From: Acidaminococcaceae bacterium
Lineage (GTDB): Bacteria; Bacillota; Negativicutes; Acidaminococcales; Acidaminococcaceae
Assembly: GCA_017554485.1 (NCBI GenBank)
Contig: JAFZIG010000176.1
Location: 1 to 33,182, forward strand
Length of the DNA stretch: 33,182 nt
Direction: 5' to 3'
The notes under the pieces: model-generated
Told to the model about the DNA's origin: nothing
Database searches by the model: none
What the model saw: only the letters and a program-made list of their open reading frames with translations
Part shown: positions 24,849 to 30,973 of the stretch, one piece after another
Layout of the letters: each line of letters starts with the position of its first letter
Position numbering within the stretch: position 1 is the first letter of the stretch
Position numbers and translations under genes: made by a program

Positions 24849-25490
24849 TCAGGCCGGCTTACGCCCCTGCCTCATCTCCTGCCGGTAGAACAGCGCCTTG
24901 CCCCGCAGCAGTGCGCCGCCGGGCACCAGCACCCCGCCATGGATAAAATCCGGCAGGAACCACAGATCCCATTTTGTATACGGATCGCCGCTGCCGGGAC
25001 CGTAGTGATCCTTAAAGGCGATCTCGCAGTGGGTCTGCACGTTGTCCTTGTCCGGCGCCAGTCCCAGCTCCTCGCAGAGGATAGCCACCAGCTTCGCCAT
25101 CACTTCGATCTGGATCTCCGTGGGCGGTTCGTCGCCGAAGCGGATGATGGCGTCGTCCGGGCTGGCGCAGCCGTCCCCTACATAAACGGCCCGGGTAGTG
25201 CGGACATTACCGTTTCCGGGCGGCCAACAGTCCCCTCCGTAGCCGCACAGCAGGCTGATGGCCATGGTATTACTGTTGCGCAGCCAGGTATGAGCTTTCT
25301 TTTCGCCCAGGCTTTTGCAGTTCGCGTACACCTGCCCGTCTGCATCGATGCACAGGTGGTAGGCGTCTTCGTTGGCGCCGTAGTGCCCGCCGCTCCAGTG
25401 CAGGTAGATGCGTTGCACCAACCCCCGCGCGTTCCGGGCCATCTCCCTCAGTTCCTTTTCTCCAATTACTCTTCCGTTGGTTCCAGGCAT
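24849..25490 (-). CDS. N-acetylmuramoyl-L-alanine amidase (Amidase_2/PGRP-like)
   Basis: 213 residues; ATG at 25490 with AAGGAGAG upstream. The fold is a zinc amidase cutting the MurNAc-L-Ala bond of peptidoglycan. His31 in YLHWSGG is the first zinc ligand; YHLCIDADGQVY (45-55) and NSNTMAISLLCG (72-83) are family strands; QTHCE gives His154; GDPYTKWDL (168-176) is the region that normally supplies the third ligand, Asp169 being the candidate. There is no signal peptide, cell-wall-binding repeat or membrane helix, which fits an endolysin or cytoplasmic enzyme needing a holin-like partner to reach the wall. The 57-aa YvrJ protein downstream is one candidate. It is the first gene after the regulator's terminator; no convincing promoter was found in the ~130 nt before it. 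Cysteines are unusually frequent (seven). Confidence 0.88.
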   Translation of the reverse strand: MPGTNGRVIGEKELREMARNARGLVQRIYLHWSGGHYGANEDAYHLCIDADGQVYANCKSLGEKKAHTWLRNSNTMAISLLCGYGGDCWPPGNGNVRTTRAVYVGDGCASPDDAIIRFGDEPPTEIQIEVMAKLVAILCEELGLAPDKDNVQTHCEIAFKDHYGPGSGDPYTKWDLWFLPDFIHGGVLVPGGALLRGKALFYRQEMRQGRKPA

Positions 25491-25621
25491 TTGTGTTCTC
25501 TCCTTTGCCTCACTGAATTATCGTTTGTCCGGGTTCTGAATTTGCCCCTCACTTATCTAATCAAACGAGCCTCGAAAAACGGCACAAATTTTTTAAAATT
25601 ATTTAAAAAAATTTTCGGCGC

Positions 25622-25665
25622 AAAAAAACCGCAGTCCACAAAGGTACACTTTGTGAACCGCGGTT
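25622..25665 (-). terminator. Rho-independent terminator of the Xre regulator gene
   Basis: Minus-strand hairpin with outer stem AACCGC/GCGGTT and inner stem CACAAAG/CTTTGTG around a 5-nt loop, followed by seven T. It begins 12 nt after the stop codon and separates the regulator from the amidase gene. Confidence 0.85.
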
Positions 25666-25676
25666 CCTTCACTGCT

Positions 25677-26033
25677 TCACTGTTTTGTTTTCAGCAGCCT
25701 GTCAATGGCTTCCAGAAGTTCATGCAGATGACCGTCAAAAGCTGTCAGCTTTTCCCTTAACGTCCCGATGGCTTCCGCTTCGTAGCCGCCGTCTGTTTTT
25801 AACGGCGGCAGCAGCACCACCGGAACATAGTCCGGATACAGACTGCTGAGCTTGTCGTTGTACAGAGCGAGCAAAATCTCAAGCTGTTCAGCGGACGGTT
25901 TTGAAACGTTGTTCTCCCAACGGCACAAGCTGGTACGGGAAATGCCCGTCCGCTCGGTAACCTCTTTCTGTTTCAGCCCGGCTGCTTTCCGGTATTCTTT
26001 CAGGCGCTTCCCGAATAGTTCGCATGGTTCCAT
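25677..26033 (-). CDS. Xre-family helix-turn-helix regulator
   Basis: 118 residues from the ATG at 26033, chosen because GGAGG lies 8 nt upstream; a GTG three codons earlier overlaps that ribosome site. Residues about 8-62 are a Cro/CI-type HTH: RLKEYRKAAGLKQKEV, then TGISRTSLCRWENN with the conserved recognition helix and Trp-Glu, and KPSAEQLEILLALY. A C-terminal helix (85-115) may mediate oligomerisation. No peptidase or metal-binding part. It has its own strong promoter and terminator, and lies divergent from the replication module, the position of a phage-type repressor. Likely targets are the TTACA repeats at 26,196-26,307; this is inference. Confidence 0.88.
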   Translation of the reverse strand: MEPCELFGKRLKEYRKAAGLKQKEVTERTGISRTSLCRWENNVSKPSAEQLEILLALYNDKLSSLYPDYVPVVLLPPLKTDGGYEAEAIGTLREKLTAFDGHLHELLEAIDRLLKTKQ

Positions 26034-26054
26034 TCCGTTCACCTCCCTTTCCAG

Positions 26055-26095
26055 AAAAACACAGACCGGAGCCTTCCTCCCAGGGAAAGCTCCGG
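26055..26095 (-). promoter_or_regulatory. Leader hairpin, possible attenuator, before the Xre regulator
   Basis: In the ~107-nt leader, 26,066-26,095 forms a 12-bp stem (CCGGAGCTTTCC with GGAAGGCTCCGG) and a 6-nt loop. Five T follow 6 nt later, just before the ribosome site. It looks like an intrinsic terminator with a slightly late U-tract. Confidence 0.5.
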
Positions 26096-26146
26096 CCGGG
26101 TTTTAATATTCGGTGTAAGAAACTGATAAATTTCAGACACCCCTGT

Positions 26147-26174
26147 AGTATAGCACAGCTAAAAATTATGTCAA
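26147..26174 (-). promoter_or_regulatory. Strong sigma-A promoter of the Xre regulator
   Basis: TTGACA (26174-26169), a 16-nt spacer and TATACT (26152-26147), with TG one base before the -10 (extended -10). This is the best promoter in the window. Confidence 0.8.
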
Positions 26175-26195
26175 GCAGGCCGAAACGGCAAAGAA

Positions 26196-26307
26196 TTACA
26201 ATTTTCTTTACATTTCGGGGAAAATTTACAATTTACTTCAACTTTTTTCCGCAAAAAGTAACCGAATCTGTAATTCCGGGAAAAAATGTACAATTTGCTT
26301 TACTTTT
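26196..26307. repeat. Four copies of TTACA-N7-TTAC(A/T)-TTT in the divergent control region
   Basis: R1 26,196-26,215 (+), R2 26,226-26,245 (+), R4 26,254-26,273 (on the minus strand), R3 26,288-26,307 (+). Each has two TTACA-like half sites 12 bp apart, about one helix turn. R2 has a weaker second half and R3 starts GTACA. They fill the space between the two divergent promoters, so operator function is the simplest reading; replication iterons are an alternative. Confidence 0.65.
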
Positions 26308-26323
26308 GCGGTTTTTCGCGGTC

Positions 26324-26352
26324 TTGCGCCCTTTTTCCGTTTGTGCTATTGT
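26324..26352 (+). promoter_or_regulatory. Candidate promoter of the replication module
   Basis: TTGCGC (26,324-26,329), a 17-nt spacer and TATTGT (26,347-26,352), about 67 nt of leader before the sigma-like gene. R3 of the repeat array ends 16 nt upstream of the -35. Confidence 0.5.
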
Positions 26353-26425
26353 GAAGAAGTCGCGCACCAGACATGATTTTACGAAAACGAAAAGACAATA
26401 CTGACACGAAAGGATTTTTCAAACT

Positions 26426-27130
26426 ATGTTTTTTGAAAACAGTGAAACACAAACCGGAATACCCGGGCAGACAGATTTCCCCTGGAACGACCAGCTGCGT
26501 CGCGCCAGAAAGGGTGAACCGGCGGCGCTGCAGCGCATTTACACCGCGGCGCAGCCGTACATGGAACAGTTAAGCAGGGTACACTATTTCGCGGAAAGGC
26601 TGGGCGCCGATGAGATCCGTGGCATCCTGGCCCTGCGGCTGGCTGAGTTTGTAAACAGCGGCGACGCCGTGCCGGAAAAGGACGAAGAAGTCCCCTACCT
26701 GCTGAAACGGATCCTGCGGTTCCATCTCATCAACGTGATTAACAAGGCCATCCTGCAGAGCAAATACGAAATGGCGGAATCCGAGACCATCCTGCCTTCC
26801 GGGGAAAAGACCGAACCCGGGAAAACATTGCTGGAAAACGTGGCCGCGGATCCCGGGCCAGACCCGGAAACCGCCTGCCTGCAGGAGGAGTTCAGCGAGG
26901 AGCTGATGCTGCTGATCCGGCAGCTCAGCAAAAAGGAGCAGGCTGTAATCCAAAAGCTGTACATACAGCAGAAAACGCCGGCAGAAGCGGCAAAAGAACT
27001 GTGCTATACGATGCGCGGTTTACGGAATCTGCGGCAAAAGGCGCTGGGACATTTACGGGAAATACTGGCACAGCGTTTTCAGAATCATGGACTGAACCAG
27101 ATACTGGAGGAATTGCAATGGACGAAATAA
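26426..27130 (+). CDS. Sigma-70 family RNA polymerase sigma-like factor
   Basis: 234 residues; ATG at 26426 with AAGGA 11 nt upstream. Residues about 22-110 resemble sigma region 2 (ARKGEPAALQRIYTAAQP and the helical stretch to LLKRILRFHLINVINK). After a proline/glutamate-rich linker, residues about 168-222 are a region 4 HTH (LIRQLSKKEQAVIQKLYI, then TPAEAAKELCYT, then LRNLRQKALGHL). No region 1.1 or 3. Phage and mobile elements of Firmicutes often carry such a factor to direct polymerase to their own promoters. It is the first gene of the plus-strand module and overlaps the next gene by 13 nt, implying translational coupling. Which promoters it recognises cannot be told from the window. Confidence 0.85.
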   Translation: MFFENSETQTGIPGQTDFPWNDQLRRARKGEPAALQRIYTAAQPYMEQLSRVHYFAERLGADEIRGILALRLAEFVNSGDAVPEKDEEVPYLLKRILRFHLINVINKAILQSKYEMAESETILPSGEKTEPGKTLLENVAADPGPDPETACLQEEFSEELMLLIRQLSKKEQAVIQKLYIQQKTPAEAAKELCYTMRGLRNLRQKALGHLREILAQRFQNHGLNQILEELQWTK

Positions 27131-28251
27131 ATACGAACCCTGAACTGGATTTTAAGATCCGAACCGCCATTTTAGCAACAAATCCGGACGGCATCTCCAT
27201 CATCGGCGCCTGGGATTGCATGAAGACCCTGGCAAAGGCCGACCCTGACGGCTGCGTGCGCCTGTGTCCCGGCCTGCCTATGGACAGCGCGGCGCTGGCC
27301 GCTTTTTTCCACTGCTCCGTGGCCATTGTGGAAAAAACGGTTGAAGTGTTTACAACGCTGGGCCGGCTCAGCGTGAAGGACGGGCTGCTCAGAATCGCGG
27401 GCTGCGCCGGAGATAACGGCGCGGCTCCCCGGCCCGCGTTGCACGAAAAAAGCGCTGCTGCCAGACCGGTCTTAACCGAAGAGGCCCTGGCCAGAAAACG
27501 GGAACAGGACCGCATCCGCAAGGCAAAGTCCCGGGCCCGGCAGAAGCAGGAGGCGCAAACGGGAAAGCCTGTCCCGCCTGTCACAAAGCGTGACATGTGT
27601 GACAGGGAGTGTGACACGGAGGACAAAGACTGTGACACGTGTGACTGCGGTCATACAGTTACTATTACAAGTAACAAGAATAGTATAGATATAAAAGATA
27701 TCGAAAAAAACAAAGATGACAAAGATATCTTTTCTTTTTCCGGGAAGGAAAAAACAGAAACGGATATCTTGTTATCTTACGACCGTCATTCCCTGATCCC
27801 GCTGCAGGAACTGCCGTCTCCTTTTCGTGAAATCGTAGAAGTGTGGAACCGGCTGCCCCTGAAAAAACTGGAAGGTCTCTACCCCGCCTTGCTGTTTAAA
27901 CTACAGGGGCTGCTGTACAAATTCAGGCCGGAAACACTGGTAAAAGCCATTCATGCCATCGGCGAATCGCCCTTCCTGTTGGGCAGAAGCGAGAACAGCA
28001 CCGGCTTCGTCATTTCTTTCAAATGGTTCCTGAGCATTCCGCATCTGGAGAATATCCTGGCCGGGAAATACAAAAGCTTCCCCCGTAACCGGTCCCTCCG
28101 GTACCCGGAACGGCCTGCCCGCAACCGTTATCCGGACAACGCGGCCGCAATAACGGAAAAGGCTGGCGTATCCCTGGAGGACCTGCCTCCGGCGGAGCGC
28201 TGCCTTGCCCTTGCCCGGTTTCACAATTACAGGATCGCAGGCGCGGCGTGA
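27118..28251 (+). CDS. Phage-type replisome organizer / replication initiator
   Basis: 377 residues from the ATG at 27118, placed by GGAGG 7 nt upstream; the frame is open further 5' but only as a shadow of the sigma gene. Residues about 10-100 are a winged-helix-like N-terminal domain of the phage replisome organizer type (FKIRTAILATNPDG, then LPMDSAALAAFFHCS). About 120-145 is a basic helix (RKREQDRIRKAKSRARQKQ). Residues 158-178 are an odd Cys-Asp-rich stretch, and 180-225 a Lys/Asp/Ile-rich linker. The C-terminal part carries the phage replication-protein signature FLLGR...GFVISFKWFLSIP, then ILAGKYKSF. By analogy with lambda O and Gram-positive phage organizers it binds the origin and recruits the loader and helicase encoded downstream. 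The odd linker is explained by origin DNA lying within the gene. Confidence 0.82.
   Translation: MDEINTNPELDFKIRTAILATNPDGISIIGAWDCMKTLAKADPDGCVRLCPGLPMDSAALAAFFHCSVAIVEKTVEVFTTLGRLSVKDGLLRIAGCAGDNGAAPRPALHEKSAAARPVLTEEALARKREQDRIRKAKSRARQKQEAQTGKPVPPVTKRDMCDRECDTEDKDCDTCDCGHTVTITSNKNSIDIKDIEKNKDDKDIFSFSGKEKTETDILLSYDRHSLIPLQELPSPFREIVEVWNRLPLKKLEGLYPALLFKLQGLLYKFRPETLVKAIHAIGESPFLLGRSENSTGFVISFKWFLSIPHLENILAGKYKSFPRNRSLRYPERPARNRYPDNAAAITEKAGVSLEDLPPAERCLALARFHNYRIAGAA
27580..27780 (+). other. Predicted replication origin inside the initiator gene
   Basis: GTGAC occurs five times in 56 bp, starting at 27,590, 27,599, 27,611, 27,632 and 27,641 (steps 9, 12, 21, 9), mostly as TGTGACA, with an inverted copy GTCACA at 27,580. 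Immediately after, from about 27,655 to 27,780, the DNA turns strikingly AT-rich, with GATATC motifs at 27,697, 27,724 and 27,763. Iterons followed by an AT-rich unwinding stretch within the initiator gene is the arrangement of lambda ori in gene O. The origin function is inference. Confidence 0.65.
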
Positions 28252-28341
28252 GTGATCTGTGGATTTACGCAACGTTCCGATGCTGCGGTTCGCGTTCTGC
28301 ATCGCACCTATTTAAATTATATATGCAAAGGAAGAACTAAC

Positions 28342-29421
28342 ATGGAAAACAGAAATAACCACGAACCGGCCAGCGCGGGCAGCCTGCTGCCTGCCGTCAT
28401 GACCGGCTTCTGGGAGAACACTACAACAGGGCAGCGTGCAGGAACTGCCGCTGCGGAAAGCGCCGAAGGAGCCGGCTATGCCGCCGTTGATGGCGCCCCG
28501 CAACATGCAGCCTCCCCTGCCGGTAACGGCTGGAATGAGGACGGTTACGACTGGGCCAGATACGGCTACAAATACGTGCCGGAAGCCATGATCCGCTGGC
28601 AGCGCCACGCCTGCGATTACATCAAGGACGGCGTCCTCGTTTGCGGCCACTGCCACACCGCCAAGGAAAGCGTCCACTACCTGCAGGGACGGCAGCGCCT
28701 TGCAGCGAAGGTGTGGTGCCTGTGTATGTGCCAGGCCAAGGAAGCGTTCAACAAGGCCCGCCGGGAAAAGGAGAGGAAGCTTCTGGCGGAAGAATACCGC
28801 AAGGCAGCCCTGCCCGTCCCTGCCATGCGCCGTTGCACCTTTGCCCGGGACAATGGCAGCAACCCGAAGATCCACGCCCGGGCCAGGCTGTACGTGCAGC
28901 AGTTTGCCAAACTGAAGGAAAAAGGCATGGGCCTCCTGCTGCTGGGACCCGGCGGCTGCGGGAAGACCTGGCTGGCCGCCCAGATCGTCAACGCCCTGTG
29001 CGACAGGGGCTGCCGCTGCCGCTTCACAAGTTTTACGGAAATCCTCAGCGATATCGGGGCCAACCGGGAGGGACGCCGGGACTATATACGCAAACTTTGC
29101 AGGCATGACCTCATCGTACTGGACGGGTTCGGTACGGAGTTCAGCGCCGCTACCCCCACTGCCGATTCCATCCTGTTGGAACTGGCAGACGCCCTGTACA
29201 AAGCCTGTACCCCGGTCATCGTCACTTCACCGCTGAATTATGACTTGCTGCTGCGCAACACCGTCAACCTCACCCAGTCCACCGCCGTCTGCCTCATTCT
29301 GGAACGCTGCTGCTGCCTGAAGCTGCAAGGCTCCAGCGGCATTTCCCGGGCAATGGAAGAACTGGCCTGGGCGGAAGAACTCATCAGCGTTCCGGTGAAA
29401 GGAGATGACTGCAATGGATAA
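28342..29421 (+). CDS. DnaC/DnaI-like helicase loader, AAA+ ATPase
   Basis: 359 residues; ATG at 28342 with AAAGGAAG upstream, 90 nt after the initiator gene; nothing recognisable lies in that gap. The first ~75 residues are low-complexity (Ala/Gly/Asn-rich). A zinc-binding-like cluster follows: Cys101-x2-Cys104 and Cys126, Cys128, Cys130, as in phage and bacterial loaders. The ATPase has Walker A LLGPGGCGKTW at about 200-210 and Walker B DLIVLDGFG at about 255-263, then a sensor-type VTSPLNYD. Family role: ATP-dependent loading of the replicative helicase at the origin. Its stop overlaps the helicase start by 8 nt, so the pair is translationally coupled. The IstB transposition ATPase is a relative, but no IstA transposase is nearby. 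Confidence 0.88.
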   Translation: MENRNNHEPASAGSLLPAVMTGFWENTTTGQRAGTAAAESAEGAGYAAVDGAPQHAASPAGNGWNEDGYDWARYGYKYVPEAMIRWQRHACDYIKDGVLVCGHCHTAKESVHYLQGRQRLAAKVWCLCMCQAKEAFNKARREKERKLLAEEYRKAALPVPAMRRCTFARDNGSNPKIHARARLYVQQFAKLKEKGMGLLLLGPGGCGKTWLAAQIVNALCDRGCRCRFTSFTEILSDIGANREGRRDYIRKLCRHDLIVLDGFGTEFSAATPTADSILLELADALYKACTPVIVTSPLNYDLLLRNTVNLTQSTAVCLILERCCCLKLQGSSGISRAMEELAWAEELISVPVKGDDCNG

Positions 29422-30832
29422 CCGGGTACCGCCCCAGAATATTGAGGCGGAACAGTCCGTGCTGGGCGCCCTGCTCATCGATAAACGGGCCGCAGGCCCT
29501 GTGGCCGAACGGCTGCGCCCCGAGGATTTTTACCGTCAGGCGCACCAGGTCATCTACAGCGCTATGCTGCTGCTGTACGGCAAAAACGAACCCATCGACA
29601 TGGTCACCCTGGTAAACGAACTGCAAAAACTGCAGAAACTGGAAGACGCGGGCGGCGTGAGTTACATCACGCTGCTGGCCAACACAGTCCCCACCGCGGC
29701 CAACGTGTCCTACCACGCGGACATCGTGGAGGAAAATTCTTTCCGGCGGCAGCTCATCGAAGGCAGCGCGTCCATCGCCGCCATGGCCTACGAAGGGGTC
29801 GAAGATATGCGGAGCATGAAGGACAAGGCGGAGAAAACCATCCTGCTGATTTCCCGGCGCAAGGGGGCGTCGGATTTTGTCCACGCCGGCGACCTGGTGG
29901 CCGACGGGGTCACCCATATCGAAGCCATCCTGGACGGAGATGAAGATTTTCCCGGCGTCACCACCGGCCTTACAGACCTGGACAACATCACAGCCGGCAT
30001 GCACCCGTCGGACTTTATCATCCTGGCCGCCCGTCCTTCCATGGGCAAGACGGCCCTGGCGCTGAACATCGCCCAGAACGTGGCGATCCGGGGAGCGGAA
30101 CCGGGCCGCGAACCGAAACGGGTAGCTTTTTTCAGTCTGGAAATGAGCCGGGAGCAGCTGATCCACCGCATGCTGTGCGCCGAAGGGGAAGTGGCTCCCG
30201 TACAGCTGCACAGCAATGCCGACCCGGCAGACCATGCACGGCTGAAAGAAGCAATCATGGACAGGCTTTGGGGCGCCGCGGAACGGCTGGCCGCCTCGGG
30301 CCTGTACATCGACGACACACCGGGCCTTTCCATCCTGGAGATGCGTTCCAAAGCGCGGCGCCTGCAGGCGGAAGGCGGGCTGGACCTCATCGTGGTGGAC
30401 TACCTGCAGCTGATGCAGGGCAGCCCCAGCCGCAACGGTTATGAGAACCGCCAGCAGGAGGTCTCGGAGATCAGCCGCAACCTGAAGGCCCTGGCCCGGG
30501 AACTGGATGTGCCGGTGCTGGCCCTCTCCCAGTTAAGCCGCAACGTGGAAGGCCGCCAGGTCAAAAAGCCCATGCTCAGCGACCTGCGGGAATCCGGTTC
30601 CCTTGAGCAGGACGCCGACATCGTCATGTTCCTGTACCGCGGCGACTATTACAAAGATACTGACGAAGAACCGGATCACATTACGGAGCTGATCGTGGCC
30701 AAACACCGCAACGGCCCTACCGGCAAGGTCAGCCTGTTGTTCCGGGACGAATATACTAAGTTTGTCAGCCTGAGCAACATAAAGCTGCCCGGGGAAACCG
30801 GGCAGCCGGATATATTTGATGAGAAGGACTGA
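29414..30832 (+). CDS. dnaB: DnaB-family replicative DNA helicase
   Basis: 472 residues from the ATG at 29414; GGAG lies 9 nt upstream, while an ATG at 29405 sits on that site. The N-terminal domain (about 1-105, starting VPPQNIEAEQSVLGALL) binds primase and loader; a linker leads to a RecA-like motor with Walker A ARPSMGKTALAL (about 205-216), FFSLEMS, Walker B LDLIVVDYLQLM (about 321-332) and SQLSRNVEGR with the conserved arginine region. It is full length for the family with no defect seen. Hexameric 5'-3' helicase at the fork. Grouping with its own organizer and loader suggests an element-encoded copy rather than the housekeeping gene, which usually lies elsewhere; this cannot be settled without the genome. 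A 9-bp hairpin at 30,783-30,805 lies within the 3' end of the gene but lacks a T-run. Confidence 0.93.
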   Translation: MDNRVPPQNIEAEQSVLGALLIDKRAAGPVAERLRPEDFYRQAHQVIYSAMLLLYGKNEPIDMVTLVNELQKLQKLEDAGGVSYITLLANTVPTAANVSYHADIVEENSFRRQLIEGSASIAAMAYEGVEDMRSMKDKAEKTILLISRRKGASDFVHAGDLVADGVTHIEAILDGDEDFPGVTTGLTDLDNITAGMHPSDFIILAARPSMGKTALALNIAQNVAIRGAEPGREPKRVAFFSLEMSREQLIHRMLCAEGEVAPVQLHSNADPADHARLKEAIMDRLWGAAERLAASGLYIDDTPGLSILEMRSKARRLQAEGGLDLIVVDYLQLMQGSPSRNGYENRQQEVSEISRNLKALARELDVPVLALSQLSRNVEGRQVKKPMLSDLRESGSLEQDADIVMFLYRGDYYKDTDEEPDHITELIVAKHRNGPTGKVSLLFRDEYTKFVSLSNIKLPGETGQPDIFDEKD

Positions 30833-30841
30833 GGAATGCCT

Positions 30842-30924
30842 GCAAAAAACAGCCTGCCATTGCTGGCAGGCCACATGTAGAAAGCAAACCGCAACAGATG
30901 AAGCGCAACACCAAACGCAAAACG
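30842..30924. repeat. Right copy of the ~85-nt degenerate direct repeat
   Basis: The core 30,844-30,875 matches 23,322-23,353 at 29 of 32 positions, same orientation, with weaker similarity to about 30,924. It begins 11 nt after the helicase stop codon. Confidence 0.6.
30844..30871 (-). terminator. Rho-independent terminator, minus strand
   Basis: Perfect 7-bp stem GCCTGCC/GGCAGGC with a 6-nt loop, followed on the minus strand by TG and six T. It would be a second terminator for the EAL gene and is part of the repeated element. Confidence 0.7.
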
Positions 30925-30973
30925 GGGCTGTAACAAAATGAAGTTTTTCAACCAAATTTTGTTCAGCCCTTTT
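30925..30973. terminator. Bidirectional terminator between the helicase and EAL genes
   Basis: GGGCTG and AACAAAAT pair with ATTTTGTT and CAGCCC: a 14-bp stem with one bulged base and a 16-nt loop. TTTT follows on the plus strand, and CGTTTT on the minus strand. It overlaps the stop codon of the EAL gene and serves both convergent units. Confidence 0.75.

Noticed and set aside
28342..29421. IstB transposition ATPase identity for the loader gene
   Set aside because: No IstA transposase or terminal inverted repeats nearby; the cysteine cluster and position between initiator and helicase fit a helicase loader.
30836..30880. 14-codon open frame after the helicase gene
   Set aside because: It lies wholly within the terminator/repeat element; the other copy of the repeat does not keep the same small frame.
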